Assembly: GCF_001424875.1 (NCBI RefSeq)
Contig: NZ_LMCT01000028.1
Coordinates: forward strand, 1-44,375
Direction of reading: 5' to 3'
Source of the DNA: Kitasatospora sp. Root107
Lineage (GTDB): Bacteria > Actinomycetota > Actinomycetes > Streptomycetales > Streptomycetaceae
DNA length: 44,375 bases
Part shown: positions 8,670 to 16,669 of the stretch, one piece after another
Numbering within the stretch: position 1 is the stretch's first letter
Layout: the number at the start of each line of letters is the position of its first letter
Notes under the pieces: generated by a model
What the model saw: only the letters and a program-made list of their open reading frames with translations
Told to the model about the DNA's origin: nothing
The model's database searches: none
Translations under genes and position numbers: made by a program

Positions 8670-9977
8670 ATGAGACCGCGCATCCCACGCTCCCTGGCCC
8701 CCGCCGCGCTGGCCGCCCTGCTGACGGTCCTCGCCGTGCCGGTTCAGGCACAGGCCCAGCAGGCCACCGGCCACACCCTGCCCGCAGGCACCCGCTTCTA
8801 CGTCGACCCGGAGAGCGACGCCGCCGAGCAGGCCGTCCGTTACCTGCGGGGCCACGACTTCGCGGGCGCCGCCGCCATGGCCAAGCTCGCGAGCTGGCCC
8901 GAGGCCGACTGGTTCACCGACGGCACACCCGCCGAGGTGGAGACCCGGGCGCGCACCCTGGCCCGCCGCGCGGCCCGTACCGGGACCGTCCCGGTGCTGG
9001 TCGCCTACAACGTCCCGCTGCGGGACTGCTCCCAGTACTCCAGCGGAGGCGCGCAGTCCGACGCGGAGTACCAGGCCTGGATCGCGGCGTTGGCCCGCGG
9101 CCTCGGCAAGAGCAAGGCCGTGATCGTCCTCGAGCCCGACGCCCTGGCCAACCTGCCCTCCGACTGCGGCCCGGACAGCGACCCCACCGGCGCGGTCACG
9201 GCGGGACGGATCGCCGACCTCAACTACGCGATCGACGTGCTGGAGCAGCAGCCGAACACGGTGGTCTACCTGGACGCCGGGAACAGCCACTGGCAGAGCG
9301 TCGGCAACGCCGCGCAGCGCCTGCTCCAGGCGGGCGTCGAGCGGGCCCAGGGCTTCTCGCTGAACGTGTCCAACTTCTTTGCCACCGGCCTGTCCGACCA
9401 CTACGGCACCTGGGTGTCGAAGTGCCTCTGGTACGCCACCAAGGGCCCGGAGGCCGCACGCGGGCACGCCGACTGGTGCGCGAGCCAGTACTACTCGCCG
9501 GCCGCGCCGAACGACGGGCAGCCGGGGAACTCCGTCAACGCGGACGACCCCGCCACCTGGCACTGGACCGACCAGTGGTTCGAGCAGAACGCCGGCACCG
9601 CGCCGCTGAACGCACTGACCCACTTCGTCGTCGACACCAGCCGTAACGGACAGGGCAGTTGGACCCCGCCGACCGGCAAGTACCCGGGTGACCCGCAGAT
9701 CTGGTGCAACCCGCCCGGGCGCGGCATCGGCAACCGCCCCACCGCCGACACCGGCACGCCGCTGGTGGACGCCTACCTGTGGGTGAAGACCGTCGGGCAG
9801 TCGGACGGGCAGTGCAACCGCAACATCCCCGGCGGCACGGTCGATCCCGAGTACGGCATCGTCGACCCACCGGCGGGCACCTGGTGGCCGGAGCAGGCCA
9901 TGGCCCTGGTGCGCAACGCCAGCCCGGCCCTGACCTTCGCCCCCTTCACCCGCCCCCGGAGCTCGACGGAGCGGTAG
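8670..9977 (+). CDS. Secreted GH6 cellulase, larger cellobiohydrolase-like form
   Basis: The 435-residue protein has a Sec signal ending near AQAQQA and a GH6 domain. Shared signatures with its neighbour are TVPVLVAYNVPLRDC (Asp119 the proposed acid), AVIVLEPDALAN, VYLDAGNSHW, GFSLNVSNF, HFVVDTSRNGQG and YLWVKTVGQSDGQC. It is about 110 residues longer, with extra segments around residues 245-300 (ADWCASQYYSPAAPNDG) and a C-terminal extension. Longer loops are what distinguish tunnel-forming GH6 exoglucanases, so it may be a cellobiohydrolase, but loop topology cannot be proven here. The ATG has GAGGAAAA upstream. It probably shares the promoter and operator of the first GH6 gene. No binding module is attached. 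Confidence 0.9.
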   Translation: MRPRIPRSLAPAALAALLTVLAVPVQAQAQQATGHTLPAGTRFYVDPESDAAEQAVRYLRGHDFAGAAAMAKLASWPEADWFTDGTPAEVETRARTLARRAARTGTVPVLVAYNVPLRDCSQYSSGGAQSDAEYQAWIAALARGLGKSKAVIVLEPDALANLPSDCGPDSDPTGAVTAGRIADLNYAIDVLEQQPNTVVYLDAGNSHWQSVGNAAQRLLQAGVERAQGFSLNVSNFFATGLSDHYGTWVSKCLWYATKGPEAARGHADWCASQYYSPAAPNDGQPGNSVNADDPATWHWTDQWFEQNAGTAPLNALTHFVVDTSRNGQGSWTPPTGKYPGDPQIWCNPPGRGIGNRPTADTGTPLVDAYLWVKTVGQSDGQCNRNIPGGTVDPEYGIVDPPAGTWWPEQAMALVRNASPALTFAPFTRPRSSTER

Positions 9978-9987
9978 CGAATGCCCG

Positions 9988-10025
9988 GCCGGCCCTCCGC
10001 CACTGCTGCCGCGCGGAGGGCTGGC
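9988..10025 (+). terminator. Hairpin terminator after the GH6 pair
   Basis: Arms 9988-10000 and 10013-10025 pair over 13 bp with one G-T wobble around a 12-nt loop, 11 bp after the second GH6 stop. Confidence 0.7.
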
Positions 10026-10052
10026 TTCTCTGCGGCGTTGCTGCGGTGGGTA

Positions 10053-10116
10053 GTTGACGGCTGTGGTTGGCCGATACCGGCCGCGGCGGGGTCGTTGACC
10101 GCTGTGGTCGACCGAC
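10053..10116. repeat. Imperfect direct repeat upstream of the CE1 esterase
   Basis: A 23-bp unit starting GTTGAC-GCTGTGGT occurs at 10053-10075 and 10094-10116, about 19 of 23 positions identical, 41 bp apart. The second copy contains the small palindromes GGTCGTTGACC and GGTCGACC. It lies 60-120 bp before the esterase start and could be a regulator binding region. No LacI box was seen here. Confidence 0.5.
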
Positions 10117-10174
10117 CCGAGGATGAGTGCGCGGCGCCGGAACACACTTCACGCTGATACAACGGAGAGGTCCT

Positions 10175-11521
10175 ATGTTCCGATCCCGCTCCCTCAAGTC
10201 CCGCCTGCTGGGCGTGATTGCTGCGGTCGGCCTTGCGGTCGGCCTGTGTCTGCAGGCCGCCCCCCAGGCAGCCGCCGCCTCACTGACCCAGATCACGAAC
10301 TTCGGTACGAATCCCACCGGTCTGCTCATGAACCTGTACGTGCCGAGCAGCGTCAAGGCCAACCCGCCGATCCTGCTGGCCCTGCACGGGTGTCAGGGGT
10401 CGGGGCCCTACCTGCACTCGAGTCAGGACTTCTCGTCGCTGGCCGACCGGTACGGGTTCCTTGTCATCTACCCCTCGACGAACCCCAGCGGGAGTTGCTG
10501 GGACGTCTCCTCCGACCAGGCGTTGACCCGCAACGGCGGCAGTGACCCGGTCGGGCTCATGTCGATGATCACTTACACGGAGCAGCACTACGGCGGCAAC
10601 GCCAACGCCGTGTACGTGACCGGGCAGTCGTCGGGCGGGATGATGACGAACGTGATGCTCGCCGACTACCCCGATGTGTTCAAGGCGGGCGCGGCGTTCA
10701 TGGGAGTGCCCTACCGCTGCTTCTACACCGGCTCGGTGCGCGGCTGGAACTCGGCCTGCGCCCAGGGCCAGGTCTCCAAGACCCCGCAGCAGTGGGGAAG
10801 TTCGGTGCGCACATCGGGGTATCCCGGCTACACCGGTCCTCGTCCGCGCGTGCAGCTGTGGCACGGAACCGCCGACACCATCCTGAACCACAACAACCTC
10901 GGTGAAGAAGTCAAGCAGTGGACCGACGTCCTCGGCGTGAGCCAGACCCCGTCGGCCACGGACACCCCTGCGGCCAACTGGACCCGTACTCGCTACAACA
11001 ACGGCGGCGGCACCACCCAGGTCGAGGCGTACAGTCTCGCCGGGTTCGGGCACGAACTGCCGGTCAAGGGTTCCACGATGGCCGCCCAGGCCATCCGCTT
11101 CATGGGCCTGGACGCGGGGTCCTCGGGCAGCCCGACCGGCGCGCTGCGTGCGGTGGCTGCGGGGAAGTGCCTGACCGATGCGAACACGACGCTGGGCACC
11201 CAGCAGCAGATCTACGCCTGCAACGGCGGTGCGAACCAGACCTGGACCCGTACGTCGTCCAACCAGCTGACCGTGACCGTGGGCGGCAGCACGCTGTGCC
11301 TGGACGCCAACGCACACGGCACCACCGCCGGCACCAAGGCGATCGTCTGGTCCTGCAACGGCCAGGCCAACCAGCAGTGGCAGCTGAACTCGAACGGCAC
11401 CGTCACCGGGGTGCAGTCGGGGCTCTGCCTGGACGTGGTCGGCGCGGCCACCACCGACGGCACCGCGGTCCAGCTGTGGACCTGCAGCGGCGGCAGCAAT
11501 CAGCAGTGGACTCTGGGATGA
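10175..11521 (+). CDS. Secreted CE1 (PHB-depolymerase-type) esterase with C-terminal CBM13
   Basis: The 448-residue protein has a Sec signal (core LLGVIAAVGLAVGLCL, cleavage near AAAA) and an alpha/beta-hydrolase domain of the poly-3-hydroxybutyrate depolymerase / CE1 type to about residue 310. Visible active-site elements are LLALHGCQGSGP, nucleophile Ser152 in GQSSGG, Asp in HGTADT and His in GFGHELP. A short linker leads to a CBM13 trefoil with three repeats ending NQTW, NQQW and NQQW. Such enzymes remove acetyl or feruloyl groups from xylan; which ester is cleaved is not visible. The ATG at 10175 has GGAGAGG 4 nt upstream. The gene is alone between two terminators. Confidence 0.87.
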   Translation: MFRSRSLKSRLLGVIAAVGLAVGLCLQAAPQAAAASLTQITNFGTNPTGLLMNLYVPSSVKANPPILLALHGCQGSGPYLHSSQDFSSLADRYGFLVIYPSTNPSGSCWDVSSDQALTRNGGSDPVGLMSMITYTEQHYGGNANAVYVTGQSSGGMMTNVMLADYPDVFKAGAAFMGVPYRCFYTGSVRGWNSACAQGQVSKTPQQWGSSVRTSGYPGYTGPRPRVQLWHGTADTILNHNNLGEEVKQWTDVLGVSQTPSATDTPAANWTRTRYNNGGGTTQVEAYSLAGFGHELPVKGSTMAAQAIRFMGLDAGSSGSPTGALRAVAAGKCLTDANTTLGTQQQIYACNGGANQTWTRTSSNQLTVTVGGSTLCLDANAHGTTAGTKAIVWSCNGQANQQWQLNSNGTVTGVQSGLCLDVVGAATTDGTAVQLWTCSGGSNQQWTLG

Positions 11522-11589
11522 CACCGCGTGCGCACCGGTCGCGCTGACCCCGGATCGAACGGCGCGGTCTGCTCCTGATGGATCGTCAT

Positions 11590-11628
11590 GCTCTGCCCGC
11601 CGCAGCGGACCGGTGCGGCGGGCAGAGC
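11590..11628. terminator. Strong hairpin between convergent esterase and tetR genes
   Basis: Arms 11590-11604 and 11614-11628 are perfectly complementary over 15 bp with a 9-nt loop. The hairpin lies between the plus-strand esterase (ends 11521) and the minus-strand tetR gene (ends 11706). Confidence 0.8.
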
Positions 11629-11705
11629 GCTGCTGGGCGTGACGCTCCGCGCGCGATGGTGGTGGTCGGCGGGGCCCTCGCACTCGTTTCCCCTGGCTGG
11701 GCGCC

Positions 11706-12311
11706 TTACCGGCGTGCCAGCACCACCGCCAGCTGGTCGCGGATGTCTGCCAGTACCTGCTCGGCGTCGTGTCCAGCGTTCACGCTCGCGGCCATGCTCA
11801 TGAACATCAGCGCGGAGGTGATACGGGCCAGGGTCGCGGCGTTGTCGCTGTCGCGAAACCCGTTGCGTTGCAGTACCTCGGCGACGGCTTGCTCGGTCTG
11901 GCCGACGATCGCCAGCGCCTCGGCGTGCCGGGGCTCTTCGGGGTCCCCGAAGACCATCTCTCGCAGGTAGGTGCGGCCGTTGCCGGTGTGTACCCGGTTG
12001 CACTCCACAACTGGACGGATGATCGCGAGCACCGCCTCCAGGGCGTTCTCGGCTTTATCGGCGCTGGCCCGGCCCCGGGCCAGCGCTTCGGCGTACAGGG
12101 AGTTCTGGATCAGCAGCAGCAGCTCACCCTTGCTCTTCACGTACAGGAAGAGCGTTCCGGTGCCGATGTCGGCCTTCTCGGCGATCTGCTGCGTGGTGAC
12201 GTCCTCGACGCTGTACTCGGCGAAGAGCTCACGGGCGGCGGCGGTGATGCGGTCCAGCTTCTGCTGCTTGTTCCGCTCCCGCCGGCCCGACGGTGCGGGC
12301 GTGGTCGACAT
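11706..12311 (-). CDS. TetR-family transcriptional regulator
   Basis: The 201-residue protein has the TetR N-terminal DNA-binding domain (RITAAARELFAEYSVEDVTT, then QQIAEKADIGTGTLFLYVKS) and an all-helical ligand domain. It is transcribed divergently from the oxidoreductase cassette that starts at 12457, with a pseudo-palindrome in the shared 145-bp gap, so it most likely represses that cassette and its own gene until an electrophilic or xenobiotic ligand binds. The ligand cannot be read from the sequence. Confidence 0.9.
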   Translation of the reverse strand: MSTTPAPSGRRERNKQQKLDRITAAARELFAEYSVEDVTTQQIAEKADIGTGTLFLYVKSKGELLLLIQNSLYAEALARGRASADKAENALEAVLAIIRPVVECNRVHTGNGRTYLREMVFGDPEEPRHAEALAIVGQTEQAVAEVLQRNGFRDSDNAATLARITSALMFMSMAASVNAGHDAEQVLADIRDQLAVVLARR

Positions 12312-12335
12312 GCGGACCTCCGGGGAATAGATTTC

Positions 12336-12363
12336 TGACTGCGGTCATTTACGATTACAGTCA
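12336..12363. promoter_or_regulatory. Candidate TetR operator (28-bp pseudo-palindrome)
   Basis: The outer hexamers TGACTG (12336-12341) and CAGTCA (12358-12363) are perfect inverted repeats, and the positions TC-T / A-GA inside are also symmetric, giving 9 of 14 matching pairs. It sits midway between tetR and the OYE gene and is AT-rich relative to its surroundings. Confidence 0.6.
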
Positions 12364-12456
12364 CAAGCGAACGGGTTCAGATCCATTCTGGCATGCCACT
12401 CCATCAGTGGACCGGGCACCGCGAGCCGTCTGAACCGACAGCAGAGGAAGATCCCC

Positions 12457-13536
12457 ATGACCACCTCACCCACCCTTTGGCAGCCTTTCGCGCTGGGCCG
12501 CGTCAAGCTCCCGCACCGGCTGGCGATGGCCCCGATGACCCGCAGCCGGGCCCTGCCCGACGGGACCCCCACGGAGCTGATGGCCGAGTACTACGGGCAG
12601 CGCGCAAGCCTGGGCCTCATCATCAGCGAGGGCACCCAACCCTCCCCGGACGGCCAGGGCTACCCGGGCACCCCCGGCATCCACGCCACCGAGCATGTCG
12701 AGGGCTGGCGGCGGATTGCCGAGGCCACCCAGGCCGGCGGCGGGGCGCTCTTCGTCCAGCTGATGCACGTCGGCCGAATGTCCCACCCGGACAACACCCC
12801 GCACCACCGGCAGCCGGTGGCCCCCTCCGCGATCAGTGCCGACCAGGACATGATCACCGCGAGCGGTATGCAGAAGACCCCGGTGCCACGAGAGCTCGCC
12901 ACCGACGAACTGGCGGGCGTGGTCGCCGAGTTCCGGCACGCGGCAGCGATGGCGGCCGAGGCCGGGGCGGACGGTGTGGAGATCCACGCCGCCAACGGCT
13001 ACCTGCTGCACCAGTTCCTCTCCTCCAACGCCAACCACCGCTCCGACGGCTACGGCGGCTCGGTCGAGGCCCGGTCCCGCTTCGTGGTCGAGGTCGCCGC
13101 GGCCGTCGCGGGGGAGATCGGCGCCGACCGGGTCGGCATCCGCATCTCACCCGGATTCCCGCTCGGCGGCATCGACGAGGGCGACGTGGAGGCGGTGCGC
13201 GCCCAGTACCGGCACCTGGTCGGCGAACTGGCCCCGCTGGACCTCGCCTACCTGCACATCCACCACCTCGGCGACGAGGAGCTGCTGCGCTCGCTGCGCG
13301 CAGTCTGGCCTACCGCACTGCTGGTGCTCCGCTACGGCCGCACCCGCGAGGAGCTGGCCGAGTACCTGGACTCGGGCCTGGCCGACATCGCCCCGGTCGG
13401 CCGCTGGGCGTTGGCCAACCCCGACCTGGTGGAGCGTCTGCGCGTCGACGCCCCGCTCACCGAGGCCGACCCGGCCACCCTCTACGGCGGCGCCGCCGCC
13501 GGCTACACCGACTACCCGACGCTGGCTCGGGCCTGA
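12457..13536 (+). CDS. Old yellow enzyme-family NADH:flavin oxidoreductase
   Basis: The 359-residue FMN-dependent enzyme belongs to the OYE/NemA group, which reduces activated C=C bonds and nitro compounds. The TIM barrel starts LWQPFALGRVKLPHRLAMAP. The family signatures are QLMHVGRMSHPDN, GVEIHAANGYLLHQFLSS, NHRSDGYGGSVEARSRF and, near the C-terminus, DIAPVGRWALANPDLVER. AGGAAG lies upstream of the ATG. It is the first gene of a four-gene plus-strand run behind a divergent TetR gene, an arrangement typical of inducible detoxification. No signal peptide. Confidence 0.93.
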   Translation: MTTSPTLWQPFALGRVKLPHRLAMAPMTRSRALPDGTPTELMAEYYGQRASLGLIISEGTQPSPDGQGYPGTPGIHATEHVEGWRRIAEATQAGGGALFVQLMHVGRMSHPDNTPHHRQPVAPSAISADQDMITASGMQKTPVPRELATDELAGVVAEFRHAAAMAAEAGADGVEIHAANGYLLHQFLSSNANHRSDGYGGSVEARSRFVVEVAAAVAGEIGADRVGIRISPGFPLGGIDEGDVEAVRAQYRHLVGELAPLDLAYLHIHHLGDEELLRSLRAVWPTALLVLRYGRTREELAEYLDSGLADIAPVGRWALANPDLVERLRVDAPLTEADPATLYGGAAAGYTDYPTLARA

Positions 13537-13571
13537 GCCCGCCGCGCCCAACGAACAGAAGGAGCACCACC

Positions 13572-14285
13572 ATGACCTCGCTCAAGGGATCCGTCGTCCT
13601 CGTCACCGGAGCCAACGGCGGCATCGGCACCGAGTTCGTCCGCCAGGCGCTGGCCCGCGGCGCCACGAAGGTGTACGCCACCGCCCGCAACCCCGTCACC
13701 TGGGACGACGACCGGGTCGTCGCACTGCCTCTGGACGTGACCGACCCCGCCTCCATCGCCGCAGCCGTCGAAGCCGCGCCGGACGTCACCGTCCTGATCA
13801 ACAACGCGGGGACTTCGGTGTCCAGCCCCGGGATCCTCACCCAGACCGAGCAGGAGATCGCCCGGAACGTCGCGACCAACTTCCTGGGCCCGCTGAACCT
13901 GGCCCGTGCCTACGCCCCCGTTCTCTCCGGCAACGCCCCGGCGGCGCTGATCGACATCCACTCCGCGCTGAGCTGGTGGGCGGTAAGTGGGATCTACAGC
14001 GCCACCAAGGCCGCGCTCTGGTCGGTGACGAACTCCCTGCGCATCGAGCTGGCCCCGGCCGGAGTGCAGGTGGTCGGCGTGCACGTCGGTTATGTCGACA
14101 CCCCCATGGCCGCCCACGCCGACGGCCCCAAGACCGACCCGGCCGACCTGGTGAGGATCGTCTTCGACGCCACCGAGGCCGGCCAGTACGAGGTGCTCGC
14201 CGACGATGCCTCGGTACAGCTGAAGGCCGCCCTGTCCGCACCGCTGGAAGCCGTGTACTCGCAGCTGGCCGGACCCGCGGCCTGA
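13572..14285 (+). CDS. Short-chain dehydrogenase/reductase
   Basis: The 237-residue classical SDR shows the cofactor glycine motif VLVTGANGGIGTEF (TGxxxGxG), the structural NNAG (VLINNAGTSV), the catalytic Tyr-x3-Lys in YSATKAAL with a preceding Ser in DIHSALSW, and the VGYVDTPM loop. It probably oxidises or reduces a small alcohol/carbonyl with NAD(P). AGAAGGAG precedes the ATG, 35 bp after the OYE stop, so the two are likely co-transcribed. Confidence 0.92.
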   Translation: MTSLKGSVVLVTGANGGIGTEFVRQALARGATKVYATARNPVTWDDDRVVALPLDVTDPASIAAAVEAAPDVTVLINNAGTSVSSPGILTQTEQEIARNVATNFLGPLNLARAYAPVLSGNAPAALIDIHSALSWWAVSGIYSATKAALWSVTNSLRIELAPAGVQVVGVHVGYVDTPMAAHADGPKTDPADLVRIVFDATEAGQYEVLADDASVQLKAALSAPLEAVYSQLAGPAA

Positions 14286-14451
14286 CGCCGGCCCACCGGC
14301 CTGGCGGGCCGCGAGCACCCGTGTGCCAATGGCACTGGGTGACCACAGCGTGGCCCGCCATGCGGCGCCGAGCCGGGTTCCGACCAGAGCCTTCGCGAAG
14401 TCCACGCACCGCCGCGGTACACCGCGGGACCCGTACCGAAAGGGCAACGCC

Positions 14452-15327
14452 ATGAACGACATGGAGAGCTCAACCCCGCGCCAGGAGCCCCCGACGGCCT
14501 ACAAGGACACCGCCAACCGGGTCGTCTCCGCCTCCGGGATTCGCTTCGCGTACCGCGACCTCGGCCCGCACACCGGCACCCCGGTGGTGTTCCTGGTCCA
14601 CCTGGCAGGCGTCCTGGACAACTGGGATCCCCGCGTCGTGGACGGCATCGCCGCCGAGCACCGCGTCATCACCTTCGACAACCGAGGCGTCGGCGCCTCC
14701 ACGGGCACCCCGCCGGCCACCATCTCCGAGATGGCCCACGACGCCATCACCTTCATCAAGGCCCTCGGATTCGACCGGGTCGACCTGCACGGGTTCTCCC
14801 TGGGAGGCATGGTCGCCCAGGAGATCGCACTCGCCGAGCCGCAGCTGGTCCGCAGGATGATCCTCACCGGCACCGGCCCGGCAGGCGGCGACGGCATCAA
14901 GAACGTCACCCGCATCACCCACCTGGACACCCTGCGAGCCCTCGCCACCTTGCAGGACCCCAAGCAGTACCTGTTCTTCACCCGCACCGACAACGGCAAA
15001 CGGGCCGGCAAGCAGTTCCTGGCCCGGCTCAAGGAGCGTACCGCCGACCGGGACAAGTCGATCTCCCCGAAGGCGTACCTCGCCCAGCTCAAAGCCATCC
15101 ACCGATGGGGGCTGCAGGCCCCGCAGGACCTGTCGGCGATCACGCAGCCCGTACTGGTCGCGAACGGCGACGCAGACCGGATGGTCCCCACACCCAACTC
15201 CGCCGACCTGGCCCGGCGCCTGCCCGACAGCGAACTGGTGATCTACCCCGACGCCGGACACGGCGGCATCTTCCAGTACCACGAGCAGTTCGTGGCCAAG
15301 GCGCTGCAATTCCTCGGCCGTCCCTGA
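14452..15327 (+). CDS. Alpha/beta-fold hydrolase
   Basis: The 291-residue protein fits cytoplasmic epoxide hydrolase/haloperoxidase-like enzymes. The oxyanion region is VVFLVHLAGVLDNWDP, where HLAG stands in place of the usual HGxP. The nucleophile elbow is LHGFSLGGMVAQE, with a Ser. The acid is likely in NGDADRMVP and the His in PDAGHGGIFQ. The first ATG (14452) has AAAGGG upstream; a second ATG three codons later is possible. The 166-bp gap before it holds no recognisable gene and could carry a secondary promoter. Confidence 0.88.
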   Translation: MNDMESSTPRQEPPTAYKDTANRVVSASGIRFAYRDLGPHTGTPVVFLVHLAGVLDNWDPRVVDGIAAEHRVITFDNRGVGASTGTPPATISEMAHDAITFIKALGFDRVDLHGFSLGGMVAQEIALAEPQLVRRMILTGTGPAGGDGIKNVTRITHLDTLRALATLQDPKQYLFFTRTDNGKRAGKQFLARLKERTADRDKSISPKAYLAQLKAIHRWGLQAPQDLSAITQPVLVANGDADRMVPTPNSADLARRLPDSELVIYPDAGHGGIFQYHEQFVAKALQFLGRP

Positions 15328-15353
15328 ACCCGACAAGAAAGGACCGGCAAGCC

Positions 15354-16355
15354 ATGAAGGCTTTCGTCGTCGAGCACTACGGCAAGGACGGCCTGCGCGC
15401 AGCGGACCTTCCCCAGCCGCGGACCGGCCCCCGGGACGTGCTGGTGAAGGTCAGCGCGGCCAGCATCAACCCGCTGGACAAGCTGGTCCGCGACGGGGAG
15501 TTCAAGCAGTTGCTGAAGTACAAGCCCCCGTTCGTTCTCGGGCACGACGTCGCTGGAACCGTCACGTCGGTCGGGTCTGCGGTGCGGGGGTTCAACGTCG
15601 GCGACGAGGTCTACGCCCGGCCCCGAGATCTGCGCATCGGCACCTTCGCCGAGTACATCGCGATGGACGAGGACGACGTCGCCCGCAAGCCGGCGACACT
15701 GACGATGGCCGAGGCCGCCGCCGTACCGCTGGTGGCCCTGGCGGCCTGGCAGATCCTGGTGGAAAGGGCCGGGATCGGGCCAGGATCGAAGGTACTGGTC
15801 CACGGCGGTGCCGGTGGCCTGGGATCCACCGTCATCCAGCTCGCCAAGCACCTCGGTGCACACGTCGCCACCACTGCACGCGGTTCTGTCGAGGACCTGG
15901 TGCGCTCCCTCGGGGCCGACGTGGTCATCGACTACACCCAGCAGGACTTCTCCACGGTGCTGTCCGGCTACGACCTCGTCATCGACGGTATCGGCGGAGA
16001 CAACCTGATGAAGTCGCTGAGGGTGCTGGCCCCCGGCGGCCTGGCAATCGGGGTGGCCGGCCCCCCGGACGCCGCCTTCGCCCGGCAGCTCGGCGCACCC
16101 CGCGCCTTCGAAGCGGTGCTGTGGTTCCTGAGCCGCAAGGTTCGCCGGGCCGCCCGGAAGGCCGGCGTGCAGTACTCGTTCTTCTTCATGCGTGCCAGCG
16201 GTGAACAACTGGCCCACCTCGCCGACCTGTACGACAGCGGCGCACTCCGCCCGGTCATCGACACCGTGTTCGCATTTGACGAGACACCTCAGGCGATGGC
16301 GTACGTCGAAGCCGGCAAGACCAAAGCCGGCAAGGCCGTCCTCTCCCTCGACTGA
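15354..16355 (+). CDS. NADP-dependent quinone oxidoreductase-like protein (zinc-free MDR family)
   Basis: The 333-residue medium-chain reductase has the N-terminal GroES-like part MKAFVVEHYGKDGLRAADLP with SINPLDKLVRDGEFK and FVLGHDVAGTV, and a Rossmann part with VLVHGGAGGLGSTVIQLAKH. The Cys/His ligands of zinc alcohol dehydrogenases are not evident, which fits the quinone oxidoreductase/enone reductase branch. The start has AAAGGA 10 nt upstream and lies 26 bp after the hydrolase stop. It closes the TetR-linked cassette, whose members could jointly process electrophilic carbonyls; the substrate is unknown. Confidence 0.9.
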   Translation: MKAFVVEHYGKDGLRAADLPQPRTGPRDVLVKVSAASINPLDKLVRDGEFKQLLKYKPPFVLGHDVAGTVTSVGSAVRGFNVGDEVYARPRDLRIGTFAEYIAMDEDDVARKPATLTMAEAAAVPLVALAAWQILVERAGIGPGSKVLVHGGAGGLGSTVIQLAKHLGAHVATTARGSVEDLVRSLGADVVIDYTQQDFSTVLSGYDLVIDGIGGDNLMKSLRVLAPGGLAIGVAGPPDAAFARQLGAPRAFEAVLWFLSRKVRRAARKAGVQYSFFFMRASGEQLAHLADLYDSGALRPVIDTVFAFDETPQAMAYVEAGKTKAGKAVLSLD

Positions 16356-16399
16356 CCCGCACGCCGCACCGCGTTCGATGCGAATGACACTCTGCGGTT

Positions 16400-16552
16400 G
16401 CGTACTCCGTCCGGTTCCAGGTGCAGGGTGGGTGAGAGCCGGAACGCCCAGTCCCCGTTGAGGTCGGTGCTGGGCGGGTCGGAGTCCAGGGCCGCTCGCG
16501 GCGCGGCCCTGCCGTGGCCGGGTGCGTAGTCCTCGAAATGCCGTGCGGACAT
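16400..16552 (-). pseudogene. Truncated N-terminus of a GH2 beta-galactosidase-like gene
   Basis: An ATG at 16552 with GGAGGATTC upstream starts a peptide reading MSARHFEDYAPGHGRAAPRA, then ALDSDPPSTDLNGDWAFRLS. That is the typical beginning of actinomycete GH2 beta-galactosidases (A-L-x-S-D, then L-N-G-x-W-x-F-R-L). After about residue 43 the similarity ends; the frame then runs on into the end of the oxidoreductase gene. The translation signals survive while nearly all of the roughly 1000-residue enzyme is gone, so this is a deletion remnant. The 3' limit is approximate. It accounts for most of the 314-bp gap between 16355 and 16670. Confidence 0.65.
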
Positions 16553-16622
16553 GCGGAATCCTCCGGCGGTCGGGGCGATGCGCGCGACCGTACCGGCGAA
16601 GCCGTCTGCGGGCGGCGCCGTT

Positions 16623-16663
16623 CTCCCGGGACCGGGGCCCAGCGAGGGCTCAGGTCCCGGGAG
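16623..16663 (-). terminator. Hairpin terminator of the SGNH esterase gene
   Basis: CTCCCGGGACC (16623-16633) pairs perfectly with 16653-16663. The 19-nt loop is itself GC-rich. It starts 7 bp beyond the esterase stop on the minus strand. Confidence 0.7.
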
Positions 16664-16669
16664 CAGGGG

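Noticed and set aside
12393..14285. A single 630-codon plus-strand protein spanning the OYE and SDR genes
   Set aside because: Its first two thirds are out of frame with the real OYE gene; the true SDR starts at 13572 with its own ribosome site.
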